DNA of 64,000 bases from JAFKKS01 sp050187875 (GTDB lineage Bacteria; Pseudomonadota; Alphaproteobacteria; Rhizobiales; Xanthobacteraceae), in assembly GCA_050187875.1 (NCBI GenBank), contig JBFWXB010000003.1, forward strand, positions 108,954-172,953, given 5' to 3'. A program made the translations under genes and the position numbers. Under the pieces are notes generated by a model. It was given only the letters and a program-made list of their open reading frames with translations, searched no databases and was not told the origin of the DNA. Below, in pieces: positions 35,839-45,889 of the stretch (its first letter is position 1; each line of letters starts with the position of its first letter).

Positions 35839-35881
35839 TCTCTTCCTCCCAAGATTCGCGCCCATCGCGGCGCTGTTGTCA

Positions 35882-36913
35882 TCATTGAATACGACAGCCC
35901 GACGACAGGTCGAACCAATGTGCGGCGTCCTTCTCCCAGGCAAGGTGGATGGACCCGCCCGGCGTCGTCGAGAGACGCCCGGGGCTGCGCACCAACACAA
36001 CGTCGTCGGCCAAGCGTGTCTCGACCTGCGTATCCGCGCCCAGATATTCCGACGCAACGACCGTGACGGGCAACCCCCGATCGGCAATGCGGATCGATTC
36101 CGGCCGCACGCCGACTGCGAGCTGATCGAGCTGGCGGCCCGCCGGGGCGGCGCCCAAATCGGCCGCCTTCGTCAGGTGCACGGCCGGGAAGACATTCATC
36201 GGCGGCGCGCCGATGAAACGCGCGGCAAACGTCGTCGCCGGGCGCTCGTAAAGCTCGGCCGGCGCGCCGTTCTGCTCGATGCGCCCCGCGCGCATGAGGA
36301 TCACGCGGTCGGCCATGGTCATGGCTTCCACCTGATCATGGGTGACGTAGAGCATGGTGATGCCGAGCCGGCGCTGCAGCGCGCGGATTTCGCGGCGCAT
36401 TTCGCCGCGAAGCTGCGCGTCGAGGTTCGAAAGCGGCTCGTCCATGAGACAGACCGGCGTCTCGGCGACGATCGCGCGGCCCAGCGCCACGCGCTGCTGC
36501 TGGCCGCCGGAGAGCTGCGAGGGCTTGCGCTCGAGCAGCTTCTCGAGGCCGAGCACGCCGGCCGCCCGTTTCAGCCGCGCCTCGCGCTCGGCGCGCGGCA
36601 CCTTCCGCACCTTCAGGCCAAAGACGATGTTCTCGGCGACCGAGAGGTGCGGGAACAGCGCGTAAGACTGGAACACCATCGCGGTGCCACGGCCCGCGGG
36701 CGAGGCATGCGTCACGTCGCGGCCGGCGATCTCAATCCGCCCGGCGTCTGGCGTTTCGAGGCCGGCGATCAGGCGCAACGTCGTCGACTTGCCGCAGCCC
36801 GACGGCCCCAGCAGGACAACGAGCGATCCGGCATCCGCCGAAAAGCTCACCCGATCGACCGCGGGATCCACCCCCCACCCCTTGGTCACGTTATACAAAC
36901 TGACTTGTGCCAC
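35882..36913 (-). CDS. ABC transporter ATP-binding protein (UgpC/MalK-like)
   Basis: 343 residues. Walker A GPSGCGKST (~residues 36-44), signature LSGGQQQRVALGRAI, Walker B VCLMDEPLSNLD and the H-loop VTHDQVEAMTMADR are intact. The C-terminal third is an OB-fold/TOBE region with VGVRPESIRI. It starts with GTG at 36913 and is the first gene of the importer operon, which then runs binding protein, permease, permease. It is divergent from the enoyl-CoA hydratase gene, so the promoter lies in 36914-37021. Confidence 0.95.
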   Translation of the reverse strand: MAQVSLYNVTKGWGVDPAVDRVSFSADAGSLVVLLGPSGCGKSTTLRLIAGLETPDAGRIEIAGRDVTHASPAGRGTAMVFQSYALFPHLSVAENIVFGLKVRKVPRAEREARLKRAAGVLGLEKLLERKPSQLSGGQQQRVALGRAIVAETPVCLMDEPLSNLDAQLRGEMRREIRALQRRLGITMLYVTHDQVEAMTMADRVILMRAGRIEQNGAPAELYERPATTFAARFIGAPPMNVFPAVHLTKAADLGAAPAGRQLDQLAVGVRPESIRIADRGLPVTVVASEYLGADTQVETRLADDVVLVRSPGRLSTTPGGSIHLAWEKDAAHWFDLSSGCRIQ

Positions 36914-37021
36914 GCGTCCCCACCAGCGTCCCCAGCCCTTATATCAGGACGGCGGGAATTGAAGCATGACATGACGCGCCGAGTCCGGGATATTGGGCCC
37001 TGCTCTGCCGGAGTTCACCGC

Positions 37022-37804
37022 ATGCCGTCGACACCCCATATCGATCTCCAGATCACCGAGCAGGCGGCGGGCAAGGTGGCCCGCCTGGCGGTGCATTCCG
37101 GCAAGCTCAATATTCTCGACAGCGCCGTGATTGCCGAATTCACGGCCGCGGTCGACAGCCTCGCCGCCGATGCGGCCTTGCGCGCGCTCGTCATCACAGG
37201 AGGCGGAGAGCGGGCCTTCATCGGCGGGGCGAATATCCACGAAATGGCGGCGCTGGACGCCGCCGGAGCGGAGGCCTTCATCTCCCGGCTGCAGCGGATT
37301 TGCGCGGCGCTGCGCGATCTCCCCGTGCCGGTGATCGCGCGGGTGAACGGCTATGCGCTCGGCGCCGGGCTCGAGATCGCGGCGGCTTGCGACCTGCGCA
37401 TCGCCTCACGCGAGGCGGTCTTCGGGATGCCCGAGGTGCGCGTCGGCATTCCCTCGGTCATCGAGGCCGCGTTGCTGCCGAGCCTGATCGGCTGGGGCCG
37501 CACGCGCGAGCTCCTGCTTCTCGGCGAGACGATCGACGCGGACATTGCGCTGCGCTGGGGACTGGTCGAGCGCGTGGCCGCGCCGGCCGAGCTCGACGCC
37601 GCCGTCAACCAATGCCTGCGCGCGCTGCTGGCCGCCGGCCCGCAGGCGATCCGTCTACAAAAGGCGCTGATCCGCCAATGGGAGAACTTGCCGCTGCGCG
37701 ACGCGATCGCCGCCGGCATCAAAAGTTTCGCGCAAGCCTATGCGAGCGATGAGCCAGCGCGGATGATGGGCGCGTTCATCAACCGCAAGCGCCATCGGGA
37801 ATAG
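37022..37804 (+). CDS. Enoyl-CoA hydratase/isomerase family protein
   Basis: A 260-residue crotonase. The oxyanion-hole segments are GGERAFIGGANIHEMAAL and GYALGAGLEIAAACDLRIAS; FGMPEVRVGIPSVIEAALLP contains the Glu at the position of the second catalytic residue of hydratases (PEVRVGI), so hydratase activity is plausible. The ATG at 37022 has GGAGTTCACCGC upstream. It is unlike the hydratase at 9540 in detail and stands alone, divergent from the ABC importer. Confidence 0.9.
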   Translation: MPSTPHIDLQITEQAAGKVARLAVHSGKLNILDSAVIAEFTAAVDSLAADAALRALVITGGGERAFIGGANIHEMAALDAAGAEAFISRLQRICAALRDLPVPVIARVNGYALGAGLEIAAACDLRIASREAVFGMPEVRVGIPSVIEAALLPSLIGWGRTRELLLLGETIDADIALRWGLVERVAAPAELDAAVNQCLRALLAAGPQAIRLQKALIRQWENLPLRDAIAAGIKSFAQAYASDEPARMMGAFINRKRHRE

Positions 37805-37805
37805 A

Positions 37806-37836
37806 GCGGCGCGCGCGGCATCGATGCGCGCGCCGC
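37806..37836. terminator. Convergent-gene hairpin after the hydratase
   Basis: GCGGCGCGCGC, loop GGCATCGAT, GCGCGCGCCGC: a perfect 11-bp stem beginning just after the hydratase stop and ending five bases before the hydrolase stop. No T-run, so it may work in both directions with Rho or simply as a barrier. Confidence 0.45.
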
Positions 37837-37840
37837 GTCG

Positions 37841-38725
37841 TCAGTTCTTGATGCCGGTGATCGACGTCGTGACCGCACGTGGATCGCGCGTCGGCCAGCG
37901 GCCGGCCTCGACCTGCGCGATGAAATCGCCGACGATGCGATTGTATTCGTCGGGATCCTCAATGTTGATGGCGTGGCCGGCATTGGGCATGACCGCGAGC
38001 GCCGCGGTCGAAATACTTTTCTTCATGAGCACGCCGGGGAGCAGACACGGCCAGTCCTCATCGCCGGTGATCACCAGCGTCGGCGCGGTGATGCGCTTCA
38101 TGTCGTCGACGAGATCGTAGAGCGAGGGACGCTCCTTCTGCACGCCGAGCTGCGTGTTCGCCGAACCGAGCGGCGAATGCTCCGCCAGCATCTTCTTGAA
38201 CTCGGCGAAGCCGCGCGGATCCTTGTTCTCGAACTGCACCCGCGTCGGGCCGTGCGCATAGGTGTTGGCGAAGGCCGCCATGCCCTTCGAGCGCAAGGCT
38301 TCCGCGATCACGTCGGCTTCGCCGCGGAAGCGATCGCGCTGCTCGGGCTCGGCGCCGTAGCCGCAGCCGCCGACGCACAGCGAACGTGCGCTTGCGCCAT
38401 GACGGATGCCGAAATGCAGCGTGGCGAAACCGCCCATCGAGAGGCCGACGATATGCGCCTGCTTCTCTCCGAGATGATCGAGCACGGACTTGATGTCGTC
38501 GGCCGCGCGCGCTTGCGAATAGGACGAGGGCTTCTCCGGCACGTCGGATGGCGGAAAGCCGCGCGCGTTGAACGCGACGACGCGATAGCGCTTGCCGAAA
38601 TGCCGCAGCTGCGGCTCCCAGCTCCGAAAGTCGCCGGCGAATTCATGGACAAAAATGACCAGCCGGCCCGCGCCGGACTCCTCGTAATACAGACGGACGC
38701 CGTCGTCCGTGGTCGCATAAGGCAC
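37841..38725 (-). CDS. Alpha/beta hydrolase
   Basis: A 294-residue hydrolase. The nucleophile elbow is IVGLSMGGFATL (Ser ~100), the oxyanion region FVHEFAGDFRSW, and the catalytic Asp and His are in VITGDEDWP and MPNAGHAINIEDP. The GTG start at 38725 is supported by GGAGGCAAAC just before it. The substrate is not predictable; relatives include 3-oxoadipate enol-lactonase-like and haloperoxidase-like enzymes. It is convergent with the hydratase. Confidence 0.9.
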   Translation of the reverse strand: MPYATTDDGVRLYYEESGAGRLVIFVHEFAGDFRSWEPQLRHFGKRYRVVAFNARGFPPSDVPEKPSSYSQARAADDIKSVLDHLGEKQAHIVGLSMGGFATLHFGIRHGASARSLCVGGCGYGAEPEQRDRFRGEADVIAEALRSKGMAAFANTYAHGPTRVQFENKDPRGFAEFKKMLAEHSPLGSANTQLGVQKERPSLYDLVDDMKRITAPTLVITGDEDWPCLLPGVLMKKSISTAALAVMPNAGHAINIEDPDEYNRIVGDFIAQVEAGRWPTRDPRAVTTSITGIKN

Positions 38726-38782
38726 GTTTGCCTCCAGTGGCTATCGCGATGGAAGGGCGGCGAAGGCCGCCCGGGAAAAGGT

Positions 38783-38805
38783 GATTGCGTTCGATCGAAG
38801 CAATC
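38783..38805. promoter_or_regulatory. Inverted repeat upstream of the hydrolase
   Basis: GATTGC-g-TTCGATCGAA-GCAATC, a near-perfect palindrome with one unpaired G, 58-80 bases before the hydrolase GTG. Either an operator or one more dispersed palindrome; the surrounding 185 bases contain no gene. Confidence 0.3.
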
Positions 38806-38910
38806 GACTTCCGACTCCTATCGTCCCAGGCGAATATTTGCCACCGTCCGAAGTCTTCACGGACGCGGGGCAGCCATTCGGGCGCATGCTCAACGTGACG
38901 CTGCAAAAAA

Positions 38911-40413
38911 TCAAATGCGGCGCATCGGATTGGTTGCCGCGAGAACGACGCCCGTCGTGGTGAACAAAGCCATTGTGAGAAAAGCCGCGCGGAAAACATC
39001 CTTGATGTCGGCCTGCGCCGCGCTCTGCGGCGCTTGCGGAAAGCCGGCGCCCGTCCGGCGCGCATGCTCGATCGCCTCGACGAAGAGGCCGAACGCCTCC
39101 GGCCGCTTCAAGGCGAGAAAGCCAAAAATCACGGTCGCGACAATCGCCGTTCCTATCGCCGCGCCGATCGAGCGGGAGAACTGCACGGACGCCGCCGCCG
39201 CGCCAAGGCGCGCCGAGCCGGCTGCGCTCTGGACGGTGACCTGCACGACGCCCATCACCGTGCCCATGAACAAGCCCATGCCGAGCATCAGGGCGAGGAA
39301 GGCGTGCTCGCTCAACGCATCGGCCCACAAGGCGAGTGTGACGAAGCCCGTCGTCACGACGCAGAATCCGACGATCGGGAAAATCGTCGTCAGCCCGGTC
39401 TTGCTGACGAAGCGGCCGGTGATGAGCGAGCCGGTGCCGATGCCGATCGTCAAAGGCACAAGCATCAAGCCGGTCTGCGACGGCGACATGCCGCGCACCA
39501 CCTGCAGATAGACCGGCAGGAACGTCAGCGCGGAGACGAGGCCCGCACCATGAAAGGCCGCCATGGCGTCGCTGCGCCAGATGGCCGGATGCTTCAGCAG
39601 ATCGACAGGGATCACCGGATGTAGCGTGCGGCGCTCATGCCGCACCAGGAACACGAGCGCGAAAACCGCCCCGATTAGCAAACTGCCGCCGAGCGACAGC
39701 GTGGAGCGCTCGGCGTGCCGGATCTGCTCGAGCGCTACGAGCGCGGTTGCGACGAACAGCGCGAGGAGGAGGATGCCGCCGGCGTCGAGCCGCCACGGCA
39801 CGGGGTCGCGCGTCGGCTTGGGGAGCCGCATCACCAGAACGATCGCGAGCAGTCCGATAGGTCCGTTGATGAGGAAGATCGAGGGCCAGCCGAAATGCTC
39901 GGTGAGATAGCCGCCGGCGACGGGCCCGAAGGTGTTAGCCGTAACGGCGACCGCCGCGAGATAGCCCTGATAGCGGGCGCGCTCGCGCGGCGGGATGACC
40001 TCGCCGACCAGCGCTTGGCTCAGCGTCATCAAGCCGCCGCCGCCAAGCCCCTGAAGAACGCGCGCGAAGGTGAGAAGCTCGATCGTGCGCGACACCGCGC
40101 AAAGAAGCGACGCCAGGATGAAGATCGGCAAGGCGAAAAACATCACCTTGCGGCGGCCGAATGAATCGCCAAGCCGTCCATAGACCGGCGCCGCGATCGT
40201 TGCCGCGATCAGATAGGCGACGACGACCCATGATGCCCGCTCGACGCTGCCCGTGGAGGCGGCGATCGCCGGCAGCGCCGTAGCGATGATCGTCTGGTCG
40301 ACCATGGCCAGGAACATCGGCAGCATGATCGAGGGAAACACCGTGAAAAACGGCGGAGCCCGACGTTGCGATGAAGCCGATGGCGCGTCGCCGTTCCCGG
40401 ATTCGTTCGACAA
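38911..40413 (-). CDS. MFS transporter, DHA2 (EmrB/QacA, 14-TM) family
   Basis: About 500 residues with fourteen hydrophobic segments. FLAMVDQTIIATALPAIA is the family signature in TM1 (D near N-terminus), YGRLGDSFGRRKVM is the MFS motif A loop, and GPVAGGYLTEHFGWPSIFLINGP is the DHA2 motif C/TM5 region. It exports drugs or other toxic compounds by proton exchange. The start is uncertain: the frame stays open upstream into the tRNA-Thr gene, so the true start must lie before it; a TTG at 40413 is used here for lack of an in-frame ATG ahead of TM1. A tandem in-frame ATG in TM1 itself would be too late. Confidence 0.88.
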   Translation of the reverse strand: MSNESGNGDAPSASSQRRAPPFFTVFPSIMLPMFLAMVDQTIIATALPAIAASTGSVERASWVVVAYLIAATIAAPVYGRLGDSFGRRKVMFFALPIFILASLLCAVSRTIELLTFARVLQGLGGGGLMTLSQALVGEVIPPRERARYQGYLAAVAVTANTFGPVAGGYLTEHFGWPSIFLINGPIGLLAIVLVMRLPKPTRDPVPWRLDAGGILLLALFVATALVALEQIRHAERSTLSLGGSLLIGAVFALVFLVRHERRTLHPVIPVDLLKHPAIWRSDAMAAFHGAGLVSALTFLPVYLQVVRGMSPSQTGLMLVPLTIGIGTGSLITGRFVSKTGLTTIFPIVGFCVVTTGFVTLALWADALSEHAFLALMLGMGLFMGTVMGVVQVTVQSAAGSARLGAAAASVQFSRSIGAAIGTAIVATVIFGFLALKRPEAFGLFVEAIEHARRTGAGFPQAPQSAAQADIKDVFRAAFLTMALFTTTGVVLAATNPMRRI

Positions 40414-40506
40414 AAAGCTTAAATCCCGCCCAGAGCGCCGCGACTTACCGGCCTTCGCCGCAATGGCAGAATCACTTTCAAGCGACCCATGAGCTGCGTG
40501 GAGATC

Positions 40507-40581
<75 letters not shown>

Positions 40582-40731
40582 AGGGCCAGACCGGCGCGTC
40601 GGAGCGGCCGACCGTAGGCGGGCGCAAACTGGCATAGGAGGAATAGCGGCGCAAGGATTGGCGGCGCTTTGTCCGGCGGCTATTGATCTTCCGCAGGCAA
40701 AGAGGTGCCGACCGCCCACAAGCAGCCGCCC

Positions 40732-40923
40732 ATGAACGAAAAATGCGAACGACCGAAAGGAAAGGCGCGCGCCGAACGGCTCGCGGCCGCGCTGAAAGCC
40801 AATCTGCGCAAGCGCAAGGCGCAGGCGCGCGCGCGGATGGCCCCCGAAGGCAGCGGGGAAGCCGGCTCCCAGGCGCGCGAGGCGGCCACACCGCTTGCGA
40901 AAGACGTCCAAAAGGACGACTGA
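40732..40923 (+). CDS. Small conserved basic protein (63 aa)
   Basis: The ATG at 40732 begins MNEKCERPKGKARAERLAAA, followed by LKANLRKRKAQARARM, a charged helix of a kind seen in short hypothetical proteins next to murA in Hyphomicrobiales. No signal peptide or membrane segment. It ends 82 bases before murA and may be cotranscribed with it. A nucleic-acid contact is suggested by the basic helix but unproven. Confidence 0.65.
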   Translation: MNEKCERPKGKARAERLAAALKANLRKRKAQARARMAPEGSGEAGSQAREAATPLAKDVQKDD

Positions 40924-41005
40924 TTCCATCGCGTCCCGACTTTCGCCGCAATCCAACGGCGCTGTCGGCCAAGCACCCGGCGCTTCGCCGGCCAAGGGGA
41001 CCTGC

Positions 41006-42295
41006 ATGGATCGCATCCGCATCGTGGGCGGCAATCCGCTCAACGGCAGTATTCCGATCTCGGGCGCAAAAAACGCCGCTCTGCCCCTCATGATCGCCGG
41101 GCTTCTGACCGACGAGTCTCTCATCCTCGAAAATGTGCCGCGTCTCGCCGATGTCGCGCGGCTGCAGCACATTCTCGGCAATCACGGCGTCGACATCACG
41201 GTCAGCGGCAAGCGCGCCGGCGACACCGCCTATCAGGGTCAGACGCTCCAGATTTCTGCCAAGCGGATCGTCGACACCACCGCGCCTTACGATCTCGTGT
41301 CCAAGATGCGGGCGAGCTTCTGGGTCATCGCGCCGCTCGTCGCGCGCATGGGCGAGGCGCGCGTCTCGATGCCCGGCGGCTGCGCCATCGGCACGCGGCC
41401 CGTCGACCTCCTGATCATGGCCCTCGAAGGGCTCGGCGCCGAAATCGAGATCGATGGGGGCTATGTGATCGCGCGCGCGCCGAAAGGCTTGCGCGGCGGC
41501 AAGATCGCCTTCCCCAAGGTCACCGTGAGCGGTACGCATGTCGCGCTGATGGCGGCGTCGCTCGCGAACGGCACGACCGTGATCGAGAACGCCGCGCGGG
41601 AGCCCGAGATCAGCGACGTCGCCGCATGCCTCACCAAAATGGGGGCGCGGATCAGCGGCGCCGGGAGCTCGCGCATCCTCGTCGAGGGCGTGCCGCACCT
41701 CTCCGGCGCGCGCCACCGCGTCGTACCGGATCGCATCGAGACCGGCACGTATGCGATGGCGGTCGCGATGACCGGCGGCGATGTCATGCTTCAAGGCGCG
41801 CAGCCGGAGCTCCTGCAGGCGGCGCTCGACATGGTCGCGCAAGCGGGCGCGAGCGTGACGCCGACCAATGAGGGCATCCGCGTCGCGCGCAACGGCGCGG
41901 GCCTGTCCGCCATCACGGTGTCGACCGAGCCCTACCCCGGATTCCCAACCGACCTGCAGGCGCAGCTGATGGCGCTGATGACGCGCGCGCGCGGCACGTC
42001 GCGGATCACGGAGACGATCTTCGAGAACCGGTTCATGCACGTACAGGAACTGGCGCGGCTCGGCGCGCGCATCCATCTCGATGGCGACACGGCGACAATC
42101 GAAGGCACCGACCGGCTCAAGGGCGCGCCGGTGATGGCGACGGATTTGCGCGCGTCGGTGTCGCTTGTCATCGCAGCGCTCGCGGCCGAAGGCGAAACGA
42201 CCGTCAACCGCATCTATCATCTCGATCGCGGCTTCGAACGGCTCGAGGACAAGCTTTCCGCCTGCGGCGCGCAGATCGAGCGTGTCAGCGGGTAG
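41006..42295 (+). CDS. murA: UDP-N-acetylglucosamine 1-carboxyvinyltransferase
   Basis: A 429-residue enzyme adding enolpyruvate from PEP to UDP-GlcNAc, the first committed step of peptidoglycan synthesis. ISGAKNAALPLMIAGLL has the conserved Lys-Asn pair at the start; the catalytic loop is MPGGCAIGTRPVD with the Cys that is also the fosfomycin target; GFPTDLQAQLMAL and NRFMHVQELARLGA are the later signatures. The ATG at 41006 is the family start; the frame is open for 37 codons upstream. A mosaic repeat separates it from the convergent smc gene. Confidence 0.98.
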   Translation: MDRIRIVGGNPLNGSIPISGAKNAALPLMIAGLLTDESLILENVPRLADVARLQHILGNHGVDITVSGKRAGDTAYQGQTLQISAKRIVDTTAPYDLVSKMRASFWVIAPLVARMGEARVSMPGGCAIGTRPVDLLIMALEGLGAEIEIDGGYVIARAPKGLRGGKIAFPKVTVSGTHVALMAASLANGTTVIENAAREPEISDVAACLTKMGARISGAGSSRILVEGVPHLSGARHRVVPDRIETGTYAMAVAMTGGDVMLQGAQPELLQAALDMVAQAGASVTPTNEGIRVARNGAGLSAITVSTEPYPGFPTDLQAQLMALMTRARGTSRITETIFENRFMHVQELARLGARIHLDGDTATIEGTDRLKGAPVMATDLRASVSLVIAALAAEGETTVNRIYHLDRGFERLEDKLSACGAQIERVSG

Positions 42296-42320
42296 CCTCC
42301 AAACTCAAAAATCAGCCATC

Positions 42321-42425
42321 GTCATTCCGGATGGCCGTGAAACGGCCAGTCCGGAATCCATACGCCGCAGCCGCTGGGATTATGGATTCCGGGCTCGCGA
42401 GCTTCGCTCGCGCCCCGGAATGACA
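42321..42425. repeat. Mosaic palindromic repeat, short form, between murA and smc
   Basis: GTCATTCCGG ... CCGGAATGAC with internal ATGGCCGTGAAACGGCCAGT hairpin, GGAATCCATACGCCGCAG, TTATGGATTCCGG and GCGAGC-ttc-GCTCGC. Same family as 33356, 57180 and 57738. Confidence 0.85.
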
Positions 42426-42430
42426 AGAGC

Positions 42431-45400
42431 CTACGACGCCTCGCGCAGCTTCACCGCCGCTTCGAGATCGACCGAGACGAGCTGCGACACGCCACGCTCC
42501 GCCATGGTGACGCCGTAGAGGCGGTTCATCCGCGCCATGGTGATCGGGTTGTGCGTGATGGTGATGAAGCGCGTCGCCGTCGAGCGCGCCATCTCGTCGA
42601 GCAGATCACAGAAGCGCTCGACATTGTGGTCGTCGAGCGGCGCATCGACCTCGTCGAGCACGCAGATCGGCGCCGGGTTGGTCAGGAACACCGCGAAGAT
42701 CAAAGCGAGCGCGGTGAGCGCCTGCTCGCCGCCGGAAAGAAGCGAGAGCGACTGCGGCTTCTTGCCCGGCGGCTTGGCGAGGATGTCGAGACCGGCTTCC
42801 AGCGGGTCTTCGCTCTCGATCAGCTTCAGCTCCGCTTCGCCGCCGCCGAACAAGGTCGTGAACAGCCGCTTGAAGTGGCCATTGACGATCTCGAACGAAT
42901 TGAGAAGCCGCTCGCGCGCTTCCTTGTTGAGGCTCTGGATGCCCTGACGCAGGCGCTTGATCGCCTCGATGAGATCGTCGCGTTCCGCCGTCAGCGTCGT
43001 GTGCTGCGCCTCGACCTCGTTGAGCTCCTCCTCGGCGCGCAGGTTGACGGCGCCGAGGCGCTCACGCTCGCGGCGCAGCCGCTCGAGATCGGCCTCGACC
43101 TTATCGACCTCGGGCAAAGCCTCGCCTTCCTCGAGGCCCGCAAGCGCTGGCACACGCGCGGGCTCGACCTCGAGAACCTCGATGATCTCATGGGCGATCT
43201 CGGTGAGGCGGCGCTTGGCGCTTTCGAAGCGCTCCTCGCTGCGCGCGGCGTCCTCGCGCGCCGTACCCATGGCGTCGAGCGCGGCGCGCGCCGCCTGGTC
43301 GGCTTCCGCGAGCGCGCTCTCGGCCTGCGTCAAGTTATCCGACGCTTCGCGGCGCGCATTCTGTGCGCCTTCAATCTCGCCGATGAGGCTCTGGCGGCGC
43401 TCGGCGAACGTGTCCGGCGCGGTGGCGAGCTCGTCGCGCTCGCGTCGCGTCTCGGATGTGCGCTCCTCGACGGTTGCGATCTGGGCGGCGGCGCTTTCGC
43501 GACGCTCCGTCCATGCCGTCGATTCATTGGCGATGGCGGCAAGGCGGCGCTCGGCGTGCTCGGCCTCGCGCGCCAAGGTCTGCGCCTCGGTGCGCGCTTC
43601 AGCGAGCAAAGCGCGCCGATCCGTGAGCTCCGCCCGCGCCGCGGCAAGCTCCGTCTCTAGCAGCGCCGCGGACGCCAGCGTCTCGAGCGCATGCGTCGCC
43701 TCGCCCTTCGCATTGGTCGCCTCATCATGGCTTGCAGCGAGCCGCATGCGCGCTTCCGAAAGCGCCGACAAGCGCGCGGTAATGCGGGCAAGCTCGCGCT
43801 CGGCTCTCGCATGCGCATCGCGCGCGCCATCGGCGGCACGCTGCCTCTCGCGCGCGTCGACGCGCGCCTGCACCTCGGCGCCGCCCGCTTCGACGGCCGC
43901 CGTTTCCGCCGCATTCAGGGCTTGGCGCTTGGTTTCGAGATCGGCCTTGGCGGCCTCCAGCGCCTCGCCGATCTCGACAAGCCGGCGCTTTTCGGCGAGG
44001 CGGCGCACGGCCGCCGTCGGCGCGTGCGCCGCGGCGGCATAGCCGTCCCATCGCCAGAGATCGCCCTCGCGGGACACAAGCCGCTGCCCCGGCTTGAGGA
44101 TGCCGGCCAGGCGTGCGCCTTCGCCACGTTCGACCACGCCGATCTGCGCCAGGCGGCGCGCCAGCTCGGGCGGCGCGACGACGTATTGCGAGAGCGGCGT
44201 CGCTCCCCCCGGCAATGCCGGATCCATGGGATCGACGGCCGCGCCGCCCCAGCGTTCCGGCGCGGCAGGGTCGATCGGCGCGTTGATGTCGTCGCCAAAG
44301 GCCGCGCCGAGCGCCGCCTCGAACCCTTTTTCCACCGTGAGCAAGTCGAGCGCCGGCGGCCACATATGCGTGGTGTCGGCCTGCAGAAGCTTGGTGAGCG
44401 TGCGCTGCTCCGTCTCGAGCGCCGTGACGCGGCGCTCCGCCTCGGTGAAGGGCCGCCGCGCATCCTCGAACGCCTGACGCGCCGCGCTGTGACCCGCTTC
44501 CGTCTCACGGGCTGCCGCCTCGGCAGCATGCACCGCCTGCTGGGCCTCCTCGAGGGCTGCAGCCAAAGCCGAGACATCGGGACCCGCGCTCGCTTCCTGC
44601 TCCAGGCGCGCGCGCTCGCCCTCGACGGACTCCGTTTCGCGCCGCAGACGCTCCAGGCGCTCATTGCTTTCGCGCAGCGAGCGCTCGAGCTCGCCGCGGC
44701 GCGCGGCCAGATGCGCCAAGGCCTCGGTGCGCTCGGTGAAAACTGCCTCCGAATCGCGCACCAGGGATTCCGCCTCGGCAACGCACGCGGTCGCCGCCGC
44801 GCCGCGTTCAGCCTGCGTCGTCGCGTTCTGGCGGATCGCTTCGCCTTCTGCGGCCAGCGCCTCAAGCGCCGCCTCCGCGTCGGCGGCCAGGCGCTCTTCG
44901 CGCGCGATATCGTCGGAAAATTGCGCCAGGCGCCGGTCAAGCTCGACCATCCGCTCCTTGGCGCGCGCCTCCTCGCGGTCGAGCGTCTCGCGCGCAATGA
45001 TCAGACGCTGCAGCGCGGCGGCAGCCTTCGCTTCGACGTCGCGCAGACCCGGAAGCACGGCCGAAGCTTCGGCCTGCGCGATCGCGGCGGCGGCCTGCGC
45101 CTCCGTGCGCTCAGCCACCAGACGGACCGCGAGGTCGCGCTGGCGCTCGCCTTCGGCAACGCCGATCTGAGCCGCGAGGAAGCGAAGGTGAAACAATGTC
45201 GCCTCGGCCTTGCGCACCTGGGCGGCAACGGCCTTGTAGCGGACCGCCTGGCGGGCCTGGCGCTTGAGCGTATCGAGCTGGCCCGCGATTTGTCCGATAA
45301 CGTCTTCGAGCCGCTCGAGATTATGCTCGGCCGCCTTCAGCCGCAGCTCCGCCTCATGGCGGCGGGCATGCAGGCCGGCAACGCCGGCCGCCTCTTCGAG

Positions 45401-45889
45401 CACGCGGCGGCGGGCTTCCGGCTTGGCGGCGATGATCTCACCAATGCGCCCCTGATGGACGAGCGCCGGCGAACGCGCGCCGGTCGAAGCGTCGGCAAAG
45501 ACGATCTGCACGTCGCGCGCGCGCACCTCACGCCCGTTGATGCGATAGGTCGAGCCGTGGTCGCGCTCGATGCGGCGGGAGATTTCGAGCGTCTCGTGGT
45601 CATTGAACGCCGCCGGCGCCGTGCGCTCGGCATTGTCGATGGTGAGCTGCACCTCGGCCGAGTTGCGGCTTGGACGCGAGCCGGTGCCGGAGAAGATCAC
45701 CTGCTCCATGTCGGTCGCACGCATCGCCTTGTAGGACGACTCGCCCATGACCCAGCGCAGCGCCTCGACGAGATTCGACTTGCCGCAGCCGTTCGGCCCG
45801 ACGACGCCGGTAAGCCCCGGCTCGATATGGACGTCGGAGGGTTCGACGAAGGACTTGAACCCGATCAACCGCAGGCGCGTCAGCTTCAT
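42431..45889 (-). CDS. smc: Chromosome segregation protein SMC
   Basis: An 1152-residue condensin ATPase. The N-terminal head has Walker A GVVGPNGCGKSNLVEALRWV; two long coiled coils flank a hinge at ~510-640 (LLTVEKGFEAALGAAFGDD); the C-terminal head has the ABC signature LLSGGEQALTALALIF and Walker B CVLDEVDAPLDDHN. It compacts and segregates the chromosome with ScpA and ScpB. The very Ala/Glu/Arg-rich coils leave the opposite strand open over 2 kb, which is a coding shadow. The 279 bases upstream, before the DsbA-like gene, hold no gene. Confidence 0.98.
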   Translation of the reverse strand: MKLTRLRLIGFKSFVEPSDVHIEPGLTGVVGPNGCGKSNLVEALRWVMGESSYKAMRATDMEQVIFSGTGSRPSRNSAEVQLTIDNAERTAPAAFNDHETLEISRRIERDHGSTYRINGREVRARDVQIVFADASTGARSPALVHQGRIGEIIAAKPEARRRVLEEAAGVAGLHARRHEAELRLKAAEHNLERLEDVIGQIAGQLDTLKRQARQAVRYKAVAAQVRKAEATLFHLRFLAAQIGVAEGERQRDLAVRLVAERTEAQAAAAIAQAEASAVLPGLRDVEAKAAAALQRLIIARETLDREEARAKERMVELDRRLAQFSDDIAREERLAADAEAALEALAAEGEAIRQNATTQAERGAAATACVAEAESLVRDSEAVFTERTEALAHLAARRGELERSLRESNERLERLRRETESVEGERARLEQEASAGPDVSALAAALEEAQQAVHAAEAAARETEAGHSAARQAFEDARRPFTEAERRVTALETEQRTLTKLLQADTTHMWPPALDLLTVEKGFEAALGAAFGDDINAPIDPAAPERWGGAAVDPMDPALPGGATPLSQYVVAPPELARRLAQIGVVERGEGARLAGILKPGQRLVSREGDLWRWDGYAAAAHAPTAAVRRLAEKRRLVEIGEALEAAKADLETKRQALNAAETAAVEAGGAEVQARVDARERQRAADGARDAHARAERELARITARLSALSEARMRLAASHDEATNAKGEATHALETLASAALLETELAAARAELTDRRALLAEARTEAQTLAREAEHAERRLAAIANESTAWTERRESAAAQIATVEERTSETRRERDELATAPDTFAERRQSLIGEIEGAQNARREASDNLTQAESALAEADQAARAALDAMGTAREDAARSEERFESAKRRLTEIAHEIIEVLEVEPARVPALAGLEEGEALPEVDKVEADLERLRRERERLGAVNLRAEEELNEVEAQHTTLTAERDDLIEAIKRLRQGIQSLNKEARERLLNSFEIVNGHFKRLFTTLFGGGEAELKLIESEDPLEAGLDILAKPPGKKPQSLSLLSGGEQALTALALIFAVFLTNPAPICVLDEVDAPLDDHNVERFCDLLDEMARSTATRFITITHNPITMARMNRLYGVTMAERGVSQLVSVDLEAAVKLREAS

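Noticed and set aside
34480..36066. Plus-strand open frame opposite the ABC binding-protein gene
   Set aside because: Antisense shadow with Arg/Leu-rich composition; the opposite protein has a Tat signal and clear family motifs.
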